NCBI GenBank assembly: GCA_964036045.1
Contig: OZ038382.1
Span: 132,484,442 to 132,548,441, forward strand
Source of the DNA: Eutreptiella sp. 'Long Island Sound 2002'
Lineage: Eukaryota > Euglenozoa > Euglenophyceae > Eutreptiales > Eutreptiaceae
Direction: 5' to 3'
DNA length: 64,000 nucleotides
Positions within the stretch are counted from its first letter, which is position 1, and each line of letters starts with the position of its first letter. Below the pieces are notes generated by a model, which ran no database searches, had not been told where the DNA came from, and saw only the letters and a program-made list of their open reading frames with translations. This document shows, piece by piece, positions 52,935-64,000 of the stretch. The translations under genes were made by a program, and so were the position numbers.

Positions 52935-54020
52935 CCCTCCCCAAATAGCTGCAACTGAGCAAGTGACGCCCTAGCACGGCCGGGAATATACTTTTAGTAC
53001 ATGTTTCAAGCTACATTCTCAAAAAAAAGCGCCACAAAAATCACCGGTGGCGCCAAGTTACCCCTCCGGGACATTCGGTGCGCACCTGAAAATACTGTGT
53101 GCCACTAAAGAAGGTCCGTAGGACCGGTCCCTGCCATTGTACGGGCTCTACCGCCTATACCCGATTTCTCTACCCTCTTTCTCGTGAATCCCATCGACTT
53201 TGACCTCACCAGCGCTTCCATGTTTCACAAAATCCAACGTCCAAAACTCCTGCACGTACCCTTGGCAACCCTTGGCTACAAAATCCAAACAAATCCCCAT
53301 GGTACACCCGTTGGCAACCCTTGCAATGAGAGCCAAACACTTGATCAATGAATTCAAATGGCTAATGAAGTCCAAACAATCGATCACCACATTGGATTGA
53401 GTGTCCCCACATCAATACATGGACATGATCATGGAGAGGGGAACAAATAAGACGATGTCGGGCAAAGGGGGAGGAAGAAACAGAAGTATAAGTGAAGCTC
53501 TGGAATAGAGTATGTGATTATCGAAGATGCTGTTACATCCCGACTCCAAGAATCAATTTTGTGTACCATGCACAATTGAACTACGGACATATGACACCAT
53601 GCCAACACAACCTCGTCTCAACCCATTTAAAAAAATGACATTGAATCACGTGGGTCATGCGCGACAAAATGACATCAATGATGTCCATATGGTACCTGGC
53701 AAAACACAAAGAAGTGATACATGACACAATGGCATCATCGGATTCAACATAAGCGTGGCCCCACACGGCCCATCCTCACGCTTGCCTACAAGACAGCAAA
53801 ACTGGAATTGACAAATATGAGCTCCAAATATGACGAATGTCCTACCGTGGAGCAAGCATGACGCCATGGCCTCTACGGACACAAAGTACAGCATGTCCAG
53901 TTGCATGACTTGTCTAAACTCATGAATCACCAATGATCACATGTACACAGCTTGCAACGAGGAGCACCAAATATGAGTCGGGACATTGACCTCACGGCAA
54001 TACCTGAGACCTGGCATGTG
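52935..54020. other. 1.1 kb without a recognised gene
   Basis: No domain in any frame. The 45-bp stretch at 53,035-53,085 is shared with 48,425-48,470. The rest has no partner in the window that I could see. Confidence 0.5.
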
Positions 54021-55660
54021 TGAAACACGCACAGGCACAGGGCATCATTGGATCTTTGTGGAATCTATACATGAATGTAATGAAGTGACGATATTGCACA
54101 AATAGTAACAAGTATGCAACAATTACTACATTTATGTATCCGCGATGCGAATGCGCGCGCTTGTCTGGTTACACCCCCCCACTAGGACACAACCCAAGGG
54201 GGCACACCATGGGGCCGTGGCCGGAAAACCACAACAAGATAAGCGAGCGGCAAAAAAAAAATAGCAATGTTGGTTAACAGCAACCCCAAGGGGGAAGAAA
54301 ATGGGGTTACGCCACTACGGCATATTCTGGCCCAACCTACGAGGGAGATAGGGGGACTCCTGCAACCTAGGCCGTGTAGACTTAACTACTTCTCCAAGGC
54401 GAGAGGTACCAAGGGGTGAAGGCCGCCTAGGAGCTTCACATGGCTTCTCTCCCCACCAAAACAAAAGAACATGGGAAGAGAAGCCTACAGCTAGTAGTGG
54501 CTCTTTTACCCAGGCATAGGCACAACACTCAGCAACCCCCCCACTAAGCTGAAACTCAGGGGGTTGGCTGAAAATGAGAACTGACTTCTGAAAATAGAAT
54601 GGGAGATTCAAAAATGCATGATCCAATGATGCTAATTATGGGCTGTGGAGGGGGGCTTTTTCTGATGTCCCCACCAGCCCAACTCAGATCTCCCCAAAAA
54701 TTGTTGATTGGGGTATCCGTTCATGGTTTTGGGCCCAAAAAACAAGGCTGGGCTCCAAACTCCACAAAACAGTGGATTTAGCTTTTGGCACCCCAAGGTG
54801 GGTTTTGATTGGCAGCATTGACCTGCTCTGTGGGTGAAAAATAAAGAAATGGCCCTGCCAAGAGGCAGAAAAACTGCTACCAGGCACCTGTAACCCTGGA
54901 CCAGGGGCACTAAACTGAAGTCCCTGGATCTAAAAATTTTCGAATCGGCTGGGGGTGGGGCTGTGAGTGGCAGCGGGGCTCTGCCAGCCCCAGACGGCCC
55001 TGATGAAGGCCATTACTGTGCAAAAGATTAGAAAAGACCTGAGATGGCAGTGGCGACCTGAAGTGGCAGACCTGTACTGAGAAATGGCCACTGAAGGGAG
55101 GGAAGGACAGACAAGTGCAGACAGTGCCAGAAAGACTGTGCTGACTGGACAGACAGTGCAGTGGATCAAAAATGTGCAGTGCTGTGCTGATAGTGTGACA
55201 GCAAAACGGAAACAAACAAGGACAGGGCAAACTGATTGTCCCACAGCCCAAAACAATGACTCTTTCTCTCTCTCTCTCTCTCTCCTCCTTTCTCTCTCCC
55301 TCTCTCTCTCTCTTTCTCCTTTGGCAACCGAGGGAGGCCAGTGCGCAGAACCCGATGCTCTGCAGCAGGAAAAGTGGCTTTCAGCTCACTGTTCCCAAAC
55401 GTCAATACCATCAGATGATTAAAGTTAGGTACCAGAGTTTGGGAGCTAAGTTAGTTTCTACCCACAAGCTGGGAGGGCTCTTGTCATACCCACAAGCTGG
55501 GAGGGTTCCTACCAAACATCTGGCTGGGCTAGGGTGTTGATTACCCACAAGCTGGGAGGGCTCCTGTTATACCCACAAGCTGGGAGGGTTTCTTCGCAGC
55601 ACACCAACCTACTAGACCCAATTTCCGCAAAATTACTTAGATGAGGTTTGGACTTGGGGT
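54021..55660 (+). repeat. Segment A, copy 1
   Basis: 1.64 kb with an inverted, diverged copy at 57,682-59,340. Shared landmarks in order: a 150-bp terminal block (GGGCATCATTGGATC ... GCGCGCTTGTCTGG), GCAACCTAGGCCGTGTAGAC, GGCACCCCAAGGTGGGTTTT, a TC microsatellite, and several copies of ACCCACAAGCTGGGAGGG. No transposase is seen. Its terminal block reappears inverted at 55,661-55,825, so copy 1 by itself has about 150-bp terminal inverted repeats. Confidence 0.85.
55261..55318 (+). repeat. TC microsatellite
   Basis: (TC)n with a few interruptions inside segment A; the counterpart in copy 2 is (GA)n at 58,026-58,086. Confidence 0.95.
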
Positions 55661-57681
55661 GTAACCAGACAAAAGCGCGCGTTCGCATGGTGGATACATA
55701 AATGTAGTAATTGTTGCATACTTGTTACTATTTGTGCAATATCATCACTTCATTACATTCATGTACAGATTCCATAATGATCCAATGATGCCCTGTGCCT
55801 GTGCCTGTCTCATGGTGCAGAGGTCACAGCAAGATGCTTTTTGCTGATTACAGTCCTGCTGCTGCGCTACTCTGCAGCAGGCTGGCCAGGGCTATGGCCA
55901 TTACGGCCTTATTTGGATTTTGAGGCTACTGGTGTCCCTACCTACAGCTTGGAGGTTTCTTGGGGTATTTGGGGTTTTCAACCTTTTCCTTACCCTCTCG
56001 CAGAGAATGGCAGTCGCTGGGGCTGCATTGAGGCTGACTTCGCCGATTTTCCCCACTTTGGCCCTACATCCAGCTTTGGGCCCCTTTGGTCACCTTCAAG
56101 AAGGCCTCCATCTTGGACTTCCTTGCTGCTGAGTACCCTGGTGACTATGGTTGAGATTACTGTGGTTTGGCTGCTTGTTTAGTGGGGGCTGCCTACCCCA
56201 CTGCCTTCACCAACTGCGAGTTTGCGGCCGTTCACTGGGTCGTTTGGGGCTGTGGGCTGCCTTCCTAGCGGGCCATCTTGACTGACAAGGGTGCAATCAT
56301 AAAGAGGGAACACAATCTGGTGTTTCTGCTAACCTTGTTGCATTTTTGCTGCATACCATGCCAGGGCCCTTGAGAGGCCCTTACGATGAATCAGTGTCAC
56401 CATGGCCCACGAGTGGCCTTTGCAGCTGCCCCAAAGCAGATAAAGGGGCTAGTTTCTCTTTTGTTGCGCTACTGTAGCCTTTTTGGGCCTTCATTTTGAG
56501 TGGTGGCCTTGAAAGGCCTTTTTTTGAATTATTGAGGGCTTTTGCCCCAAAGCAGATAAAGGGGATCCGGTGCCCTAGATCCGGTGCCCAGGGAGGCCAG
56601 GCGCGCCTCTTGGGCTTTGTTTCTTTCGTTGGCGGCTTTGTATGTCCCCAGGGGGACAGCCAAGTCCCTGGGTGGACGCTGTGCTGTTCATCCTGTCTTT
56701 TCTTTGGTTATAAGGTTCAGGTAAGGTATACAGTGTGGGCTAGGATTAGTGTAGGATCCGTGCAGTCTTGTTTTGTTCGTTCGTCGTGGTCGTCAAGTTT
56801 CGTCCAGTTTCGTCCAGTTTCGATGCGTTCGTCATTTTGTTTGTCGAGTTTTGCTCCCTTTGGAGCCTACAAAACCTGTTTTGCCTATATCTTACGGCCC
56901 CACTGCCTTTCTTTTGGCAGTTTGGGTGTTGCTGTCATGGTGGCCTGGGGGGGCAGGTGTGTGGGCTTGTTGGGTGGTCTAATATCAGTTCGTTTTTGGT
57001 TGAGTCGACGTCTGTCGACTCTTTTTGGCTCTTTTCGCTTCGAATTGCGCTCCCTTTGGAGCTTGAGATAAGTTTTGGGTGAGGCATTGGGTCATTTGTT
57101 GTCATTGCCTTGAGGTGATTAGTTGGGTACCCCCCACCCCACTTAGAAATGGTTTTTGCGTTTGTTAGCGCTTGTTGGTGTTTGTGTGTGCTCACCGTGA
57201 GTGTTTGGGAGTACATGGAGGAAGGCAGTGACAACTAACCACCTTTTTTTTTGGGTGGGGGGGGGCTGGGAAACCTTCCTCACGCCAACATCTATCATAA
57301 GTTGCACTACAGCAACGATGATCACAATGACCCTCAGAGAAAATAAGAGAAGCCTTCAGCCTATGGCTGAGGCTGGGGATCTGACTGAGACAGCCTTAGG
57401 CGTAGTGCTGAGGTTCCTGTTTGGCCTCCTCCCAGGGAGCAACAGGGTATTTTTTGCTTTGATCACCCCCAACCAGTTTCCAGCCTAGGTAACCAATCCT
57501 GGGGTGTGTAAAAAACTGTGTTGGAAGCTTTCCTATAAAAGGAGGGAGCTGGGGAGAGGCAAGACCAACTAATAACCTCCTGGGAAAGGCACCACTGAGG
57601 GTGCAGCACTGTAGGAGGCAGTGCACCCAGTGAGAGCTGGGTTGGGTGCAGACGTGCACAGGGTACTTGGACTTAAACCCC
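55661..57681 (+). repeat. Segment E, copy 1 (unfilled site)
   Basis: 2.0 kb with an inverted copy at 59,341-64,000 that is longer because it carries a 2.7-kb insertion. Landmarks: the terminal block GTAACCAGACAAAAGC, CTGCGCTACTCTGCAGCAGG, AAAGCAGATAAAGGGG, TTGGCAGTTTGGGTGTTGCT, and the end GGGTACTTGGACTTAAACCCC. No coding domain recognised; the 191-codon frame at 56,496-57,071 is Phe/Ser/Val-rich without motif. Confidence 0.85.
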
Positions 57682-58021
57682 AAGTCCAAACCTCATCTAA
57701 GTAAATTTGTGCGAAGTTGGGTCTAGTAGGTTAGGGTGCTGCAAAGGAACGCTCCCAGGTTGTGGGTGTAACAGGAACCCTCCCAGCTTGTGGGTAATCC
57801 ACACCCTAGCCCAGCCAGATGTTTAGCAGAAATCCTCCCAGCTTGTGGGTATGACAGGAACTCTCCCAGCTTGCGGGTAGAAAGTAACTTAGTTCCTAAA
57901 CACTGGTACCTAACTTTAATGCTCTGATGGTATTGACGTTTGGGAACAGTGAGCTGAAAGCCACTTTCCCTGCTGCAGAGCACCGAGTTCTGGGCACGGG
58001 CCTTGCTCGGTTGCCATAAGG

Positions 58022-58072
<51 letters not shown>

Positions 58073-59340
58073 GGGAGAGAGAGAGCCATCGTTTGGGGCT
58101 GTGGGAAAATCAGTTTGTCCTGCCCTTGTTCGTTTCAGCTTTGCTGTCACACTATCAGCACAGCACTGCACATTTTTGATCCACTGCACTGTGTGTCCAG
58201 TCAGCACAGTCTTTCTGGCACTGTCTGCACTTGTCTGTCCTTTCCTCCCTTCAGTGGCCATCACTCAGGTACAGGTTTGCCACTTGGCGTTGCCACTGCC
58301 AACTAATTTTCCACTGACCATCTCAGGTCTTTTCCAGCTGCTTGTACAGTAATGGGCTTCGTCAGGGCCATCTGGGGCTGGCAGAGCCCTGCTGCCACTC
58401 ACAGCCCCACGCCGAGTGGAATCACAAAATTGTAGATCCAGGGACTTCAGTTTAGTGCCCCTGGCCCAGGGTTACAGGTGCCTGGTAGCAGGTTTTCTGC
58501 CTTTTGGCAGGGCCATTCTTCTGTTTTCGGCCCACAGGGCAGGACAATCCTGCCAATGAAAACCCACCTTGGGGTGCCAAAAGCTAAATCAACTGTTTTT
58601 TGGAGTTTGGAGCCCAGCCTTGCTTTTTGGCTCCAAAACCATGAACGGACACCCTCGTCAGAGGTTTTGGGGAAATCTGAGCTGGGTAGGTGGGGACATC
58701 AGAAAAACCCCCCTCCACAGCCCATGATTAGCATTATCTGACCATGCATCTCTGTATCTTGTATTTTTTCCCCGGAAATCAGTTCTCATTTTCAGCCAGC
58801 CCCTGAGTTTCAGCTTAGTCGCGGGGTTGCTGAGTGTTGTGCCTTTGCGTGGGTAGTAGAGCCACTACTAACTCTAGGCTTCTCTTCCCATGTTCTTGTG
58901 TTTTGGTGGGGAGAGAAGCCAAGTGAAGCATCTAGGCGGCCTTCACCCCTTGGTACCTCTCGCCTTGGGGAAGTAGTTAAGTCTACACGGCCTAGGTTGC
59001 AGGAGTCCCCCTATCTCCCTCGTAGGTTTGGCCGGAATATGCCGTAATGGCGTGACCCCATTCTCTCCACCCTCGGTGTTGCTCGTAATCCACATTTTCT
59101 ATTCCTTTTGGCACTCGCTTGTCTTGTTGTGGCTTTTCGGCTACGGCCCCATGGTGTGCCCTCCTGGGTTGTCTCCTAGTTGGGGGATGTAACCAGACAA
59201 GCGCACGCGTTCGCATCGCAGATACATAAATGTAGTAATTGTTGCATACTTGTTACTATTTGTGCAATATTGGCACTTCATTACATTCATGTATAGATTC
59301 CACAATGATCCAATGATGCCCTGTGCCTGTGCCTGTTTCA
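57682..59340 (-). repeat. Segment A, copy 2 (inverted)
   Basis: Inverted partner of 54,021-55,660, joined on its left to E copy 1 through the short palindrome CTTGGACTTAAACCCCAAG near 57,670-57,688, and on its right to E copy 2. Confidence 0.85.
58026..58086 (+). repeat. GA microsatellite
   Basis: (GA)n with GGGA interruptions; counterpart of the TC tract at 55,261-55,318. Confidence 0.95.
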
Positions 59341-60136
59341 GGGGTTTAAGTCCAAGTACCCCATTCACGTCTGCATCCAACCCAGCTCTCACAGCGTGCA
59401 CTGCCACCTACAGTGCTGCACCATCAGTGATGCTTTTCCCTGGAGGTTATCAGATGGTCTTGGCTCTCCCACACCTCCCTCTTTTGTAGGGAAGTTTTTT
59501 AACACAGGTTTTTACCCCCCCCAGGATTGGCTACCTAGCCTGGAACCTGGGTGGGGGTGATCAAAGCAATAAATACCCCGTTGCTCCCTGGGAGGAGGCC
59601 AAACAGGAGCTTCAGCACTTGGCCTAAGGCTATGTCAGTTAAATTCCGAGCCTCAGCCGTAGGCTGAAGGTTTCCCTTATTTTCTCCTAGCGTCATTGTG
59701 ATCATCGTTGCTCTAGTGCAACGTATGTTAGATGTTGGTGTCAGGGGGGCTTCCCAGCACCCCCCCCCCCGGCCCAAACGAAAAGGTGGTTAGTTGTCAC
59801 TGCCTTCCTCCCTGTACCCCGAAAAACTCATGGCGAGCACAAACAAACACCAACAAGCGATAACAAGTTTCAAACACCGTTCTCCCGTGGGGTGGGGGGT
59901 ACCCAACTAACCATCTCAAGGCAATGACAACCAATGACCCAATGTCTCACCCAAAACTTATCTCAAGCTCCGAAGGGAGCACAATTCGAAGCGAAAAGAA
60001 CCAGAAGGAGTCGACGGACATCGACTCAACCAAAAACGAACCAAGATTAGAACACCCAACAAGCCCACGCACCTGCCCCCCCAGCCACCAAGACAGCAAC
60101 ACCCAAACTGCCAAAAAAAGGCAGTAGGGCCCAGAA

Positions 60137-60151
60137 TGACCAGGAAAACAG
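60137..60151 (+). repeat. 15/16-bp target-site duplication (partner 62,857-62,872)
   Basis: TGACCAGGAAAACAG here and TGACCAGGAAAAACAG at 62,857-62,872 differ by one A. E copy 1 has a single, unduplicated counterpart near 56,865-56,900. Confidence 0.8.
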
Positions 60152-60494
60152 CGGCAGGCACAAAGAGGCCGGTTCCCGGCCGGCCTCCGCGTGCCCCGCG
60201 CAGCCACCAAGTAAAGCCGGGGGCGCAAGCCCCCGCGGTGGGGAAAGGCACCACGGCGCCAGGAAAGCCGACTGGAGCACCGACAGGGACCGGACCGGAC
60301 GAGGCGCGGCGCACCACACGGGGCCACGAAGCACACCAGAGAGGCACGTCGCCGGCCACAACCAAGGCACACGGACAGGTGCCAAGCAGTGACCGCCGCC
60401 GGGTGCCGCAAACCCGGAGAGCGCGCACAACACGCAACGGACCACGGCACGAGGACAGGTGCCAAGGAACACCAGCCGCCGTCCAGACTGACGT

Positions 60495-60750
60495 GTGCGC
60501 GCCCGGCACCGAACCCAGCCCCTGCCGGCTACGGAACAGCCGCCGTCCGGATGGACGCGTGTGCGCCCGGAGCGTACCCAGCCCCTGCCGGCTACGCACA
60601 GATGCCGCTCGGATGGACGAGTGCGCGTCAAGAGGGTACCCAGCCCCTGCCGGCTACGAACAGCCGCCGTCCGGATGGACAAGTGCGCGACTGGAGGGTA
60701 CCCAGCCCTTGCCAGCTACGAATAGCCACCGTCCGGATGGACGAGTGAGC
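60495..60750 (+). repeat. ~62-bp tandem repeat, 4 copies
   Basis: CAGCCCCTGCCGGCTACG recurs near 60,523, 60,584, 60,647 and 60,709, each followed by GCCGTCCGGATGGAC-type sequence. Confidence 0.88.
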
Positions 60751-60819
60751 GCCCCGCAGCGACCCCTCGCACACACAACCCACAGCACAAGACAATGAGC
60801 AGGCACAACGGTGAACAAG

Positions 60820-62280
60820 AGCCAAGAGGCCAAGGAAACCAAACACGCAACACAACACACTGAGCGGGCACACCGGTCAACAGGAGCCAAGTGGCCGAGG
60901 ACACCGCACACGCAACACAACACACCGAGCGGGCACACCGGTGAACAGGAGCCAAGTGGCCCAGGACACCGCACAAGCAAAATAACGCACCAAGCAGGTA
61001 CATCGGTGAACAGGAGCCAAGTGGCCCAGGACACCGCAAACACAGGCAACGCACCGAGCGGGCACAAGGGTGCACAGGAGCCAAGTGGTTCAGGACACCG
61101 CACACACAGGCAATGCACCGAGCGGGCACACCGGTGAACAGGAGCCAAGTGGCCCAGGACACCGCACAAACAAAACAACACACCAAGCAGGCACACCGGT
61201 GAACAGGAGCCAAGTGGCCCAGGACACTGCACACGCAAAGCAACGCACCGAGCGGGCACACTGCTGAACAGGAGCCAAGTGGCCCAGGACACCGCACACG
61301 CAACACAATAAACCACGCGGGCACACCAGTGAACAGGAGCCAAGTGGCCGAGGACACCGGACACACAAAGCAACGCACCGGCCAGGCACACCGGTGAACA
61401 GGAGGCAAGCGGTCCAGGACACCGCACACGCAAAACAACACAACCAGCGGGCACACTGGTGAACAGGCGCCAAGTGGCCCAGGACACCGCACACGCAAGG
61501 CAACGCACCGAGCGGGCACACCGGTGAACAGTAGCCAAATCGCCGAGGACACCGCACACGCAAAGCAAAGCACCGAGCAGGCACACCGGTGAACAGGAGG
61601 CAAGTGACCCAGGACACCGCACACGCCACACAGCACACCAAGCGGGCACACCGGTGAACAGGAGCCAAGTGGCCCAGGACACCGCACACGCAACACAATA
61701 CGCCGAGCGGGCGCACCGGTGACCAGGAGCCAATTGGCCCAGGACACCGCACACACAGGCAACAAACCAAGCGGGCACACCGTTGAACAGGAGCCAAGTG
61801 GCCCAGGACACCCCACACGCAACACAACGCACTGAGCGTGCACACCGGTGAACAGAAGCCAAGTGGCCCAGGACAACGCACACGCAACACAACGCACCTT
61901 GCGGGCACACCAGTGAACAGGAGCCAAGTGGCCCAGGACACCGCACAAGCAAAATAACGCACCAAGCAGGTACACCGGTGAACAGGAGCCAAGTGGCCCA
62001 GGGCACCGCACAAGCAAAACAAGGCAGCAAGCGGGAACACTGGTGAACAGGAGCCAAGTGGCCCAGGACACCGCACAAGCAAAACAACGCACGAAGCGTG
62101 CACACTGGTGAACAGGAGCCAAGAGGCCCAGGACAGCCCACCCACAGGCAACACACTGAGCGGGCACACCAGTGAACAGAAGCCAAGTGGCCCAGGACAC
62201 GGCACACGCAAAGCACCGCACCGAGTGGGCACATCGGTGAACAGGAGCCAAGTGGCCCAGGACACCGCACACACGTGCAC
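60820..62280 (+). repeat. ~65-bp satellite array, about 23 copies
   Basis: The unit contains GAGCCAAGTGGCCCAGGACA, CCGCACACGCAAAACAACGC and ACCGAGCGGGCACACCGGTG. Period 63-65 bp (unit starts near 60,949 and 61,014). Copies differ at 5-15 % of positions. On the minus strand it is open in two frames as a by-product. Confidence 0.93.
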
Positions 62281-62850
62281 ACATAGGGCGGCCGAGGGAC
62301 AGGAAAGAACCAACACCCCAAGGGTCGGGCGCACTGGGGCAACGCAGCCGACCCACCCGGCCAGCAGCAGGGGCGTTACCCCAAGGCCGCTGGTCCGAGC
62401 CCGGCCAGGCTGCATGGGGGACCATGGCAAACGTCACCAGGAGCCATGGAAGCAACAGTCGACAGGCGAGCAGGTACACAGTCCAGGAGGGGGTCGCCTG
62501 CGAAGCAGAGAGGCCCTGCAACTCAAGCCACAAGGGTGAGACGGTCGTACCGTAGACCAGCGGGAGCAATACTTCTTGTGGTGAGAGATACTCCACACGG
62601 CTGGGCAGCCCCCAGAGCTGCTGCCCGAAGGAGGGCGCATGTGGCCCCTCCCATGGACACATGTGGGGACACCCTCCCACCTGGGACACCTGGACCAGGT
62701 GGCCGCGGACACTGCATTTCCAAGCACATGCGAAAGAGGCTTAAGAGGCACCTGAACTAGGGCAGTGGGAGGGACAGGACGTCCCCCTGGCAAGACCTTC
62801 TTCCTGCATTGTCAAAGGAGGCATCCCGAGCTCCCAAAGATACCTACCTA
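62281..62850 (+). other. Unique 3' part of the GC-rich insertion
   Basis: Between the 65-bp array and the TACC tail. No domain is recognised; the 120-residue frames on both strands lack motifs. Confidence 0.5.
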
Positions 62851-64000
62851 CCTACCTGACCAGGAAAAACAGGTTTTGTAAGCTCCAAAGGGAGCAAAAC
62901 CTGACAAACGAAACGACGAACGCGTCGGAACTCGACCAAACTCGACGAAACCCGAGGACAACGACGAACAAACGAAACGAAACCGCACTGATCCTACACT
63001 AATCCTAGGCCACACTGTATACCTTACCTTAACCTTATAACCAAAAAAAAGACAGGATGTACACCATAGCGTCAACCCACGGGGCTGGGCTGTCCCCCTG
63101 GGGACGAGCACGGCCGCCAGCGAAAGTAGCAAAGCCCAGGAGGCGCACTTGGCCTCTCTGGGGACGGGATCTAGCCCCTTTATCTGCTTTGGGGCAAAAA
63201 CCTCAAGAATTCAAATCAAGGGCTTTCAAGGCCACCGGAAAAATGTAAGGCCTGAAAAGGCCACAGAGGCGAAACAAAAGAGAAACTAGCACCTTTATCT
63301 GCTTTGGGGCAGCTGCAAAGGCCACTCGTGGGCCATGAATGCCAGGATGCATAAAAAGGCCACCCACGGGCCATAATATGCTATGATGCAAACAAGTGTG
63401 AAACACAGGCAAGATTATTATGCCTTCTGTGAACTCACCCTCACGACTCACGATGACCTGCTGGGAAAGGCAGCCCACAGCCCCAAACCACCCAGTGAGC
63501 GGCCTCGAACTCGCAGATGGTGCAGGCAGCGGGTAGCCAGCCCCCACCAAACAAGCAGCCAAACCAGAGTTGCTTTCAGCCTTAGTCATCAGGGTACTCA
63601 CCAGATAAGTGGTCAGGGATGGAGGCCATAAAGGAGAGGATTAAAAGGGTCCCAACGTTGGATGTGGGGCCAAACGTGGCATTGATGATGAAGTCGTACA
63701 TAATGCTGTCCCAGCGGCTGCAATCGTCTGGGAGAGGGTGAAGGAGAGGTGTAAAACCACAAATACCCCACATAAACCCCAAAGGTGAAGGTAGGGGCAC
63801 CAGTAGCCCCAAAATCCAAATGAGGCCGTAATGGCCATATCTCTGGCCAGCTTGCTGCAGAGTAGCGCAGCAGTCGGACCGAAACCAGCATAAGAAATTT
63901 GCTGTGGCCTCTGCACCATGAAACAGGCACAGGCACAGGGCATCATTGGATCATTATGGAATCCATACGTGAATGTAATGAAGTGATGATATTGCACAAA

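Larger units (their letters stand above)
60152..62856 (+). mobile_element. 2.7-kb GC-rich satellite-bearing insertion with TSD and TACC tail
   Basis: The insertion starts CGGCAGGCACAAAGAGGCC and ends with (TACC)4 directly before the second TSD copy, the layout of a plus-strand target-primed retroelement with a simple-repeat tail. The first 330 bp are homologous to the GC-rich block at 19,480-19,800. Then follow a ~62-bp repeat, a ~65-bp repeat array and about 550 bp of unique sequence. No RT or transposase; the long Cys/Ala/Leu/Val open frames on the minus strand are by-products of the array. E copy 1 provides the empty-site comparison. Confidence 0.72.
59341..64000 (-). repeat. Segment E, copy 2 (inverted, filled site)
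   Basis: 59,341-60,151 and 62,857-64,000 are the inverted counterparts of the two halves of 55,661-57,681. They are separated by the GC-rich insertion 60,152-62,856. The segment probably runs on beyond the window, since it ends inside the terminal block (ATATTGCACAAA). Confidence 0.85.

Noticed and set aside
60654-62689. 560-660-codon open frames (minus) with CPGPLGSC-type repeats
   Set aside because: By-product of the 65-bp array, open in two overlapping frames.

Overview
The window reads as nuclear DNA of a eukaryote with a large, repeat-packed genome. There is no bacterial gene organisation, GT-AG introns can be placed, and nearly everything recognisable is a transposable element, a tandem array or a relic of one. 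The mix (Ty3 element with a C-terminal chromodomain, FAR1-type MULE with a SWIM finger and an intron, chromodomain-hAT, RNase H-bearing LINE, decay almost only to TGA and TAG) fits the green lineage, for example a large-genome alga. That is inference; I cannot name the species. I recognise no single-copy host gene with confidence.

Layout. 1-18,209 (minus strand) is one Ty3 element, gag at 15.6-18.1 kb and pol at 1.15-6.06 kb. It is split between gag and protease by a 9.5-kb LINE (6,063-15,580) with a 15-bp target-site duplication. 18.2-22.6 kb holds a tRNA-like SINE and a GC-rich low-complexity block. 22.6-32.6 kb has three arrays of a 53-bp minisatellite, one in plus and two in minus orientation. 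They enclose a SET-domain-like gene (24.3-27.1 kb) and a pogo/CENP-B-like relic with 81-bp coding-length repeats (29.7-31.7 kb). 32.9-39.0 kb is a FAR1/MULE transposase gene cut by a 2.75-kb LTR element (34,730-37,475; 264-bp LTRs; 5-bp TSD TCCAC). 39.05-40.19 kb is a 21-bp minisatellite.

40.9-54 kb starts with a decayed HTH gene and a second coding fragment. The fragment is cut by a 6.6-kb GC-rich insertion (41,681-48,318; 13-bp TSD) built of a higher-order satellite. It is followed by a 4.4-kb hAT element (48,523-52,926) whose transposase carries an N-terminal chromodomain. 54-64 kb is a mosaic of two element segments (A and E), each present twice in inverted orientation. One E copy holds a 2.7-kb GC-rich, satellite-bearing insertion (60,152-62,856) with a 15/16-bp TSD and a TACC tail, while the other E copy is the unfilled site.

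The strongest result is the nesting history. Four insertions have junctions explained at base level, and in two of them the interrupted reading frame is restored exactly when the insert is removed. The best candidates for something undescribed are the GC-rich satellite-bearing insertions with 13-16-bp TSDs, the SET-like gene between inverted 53-bp arrays, and the chromodomain-BED-hAT fusion.
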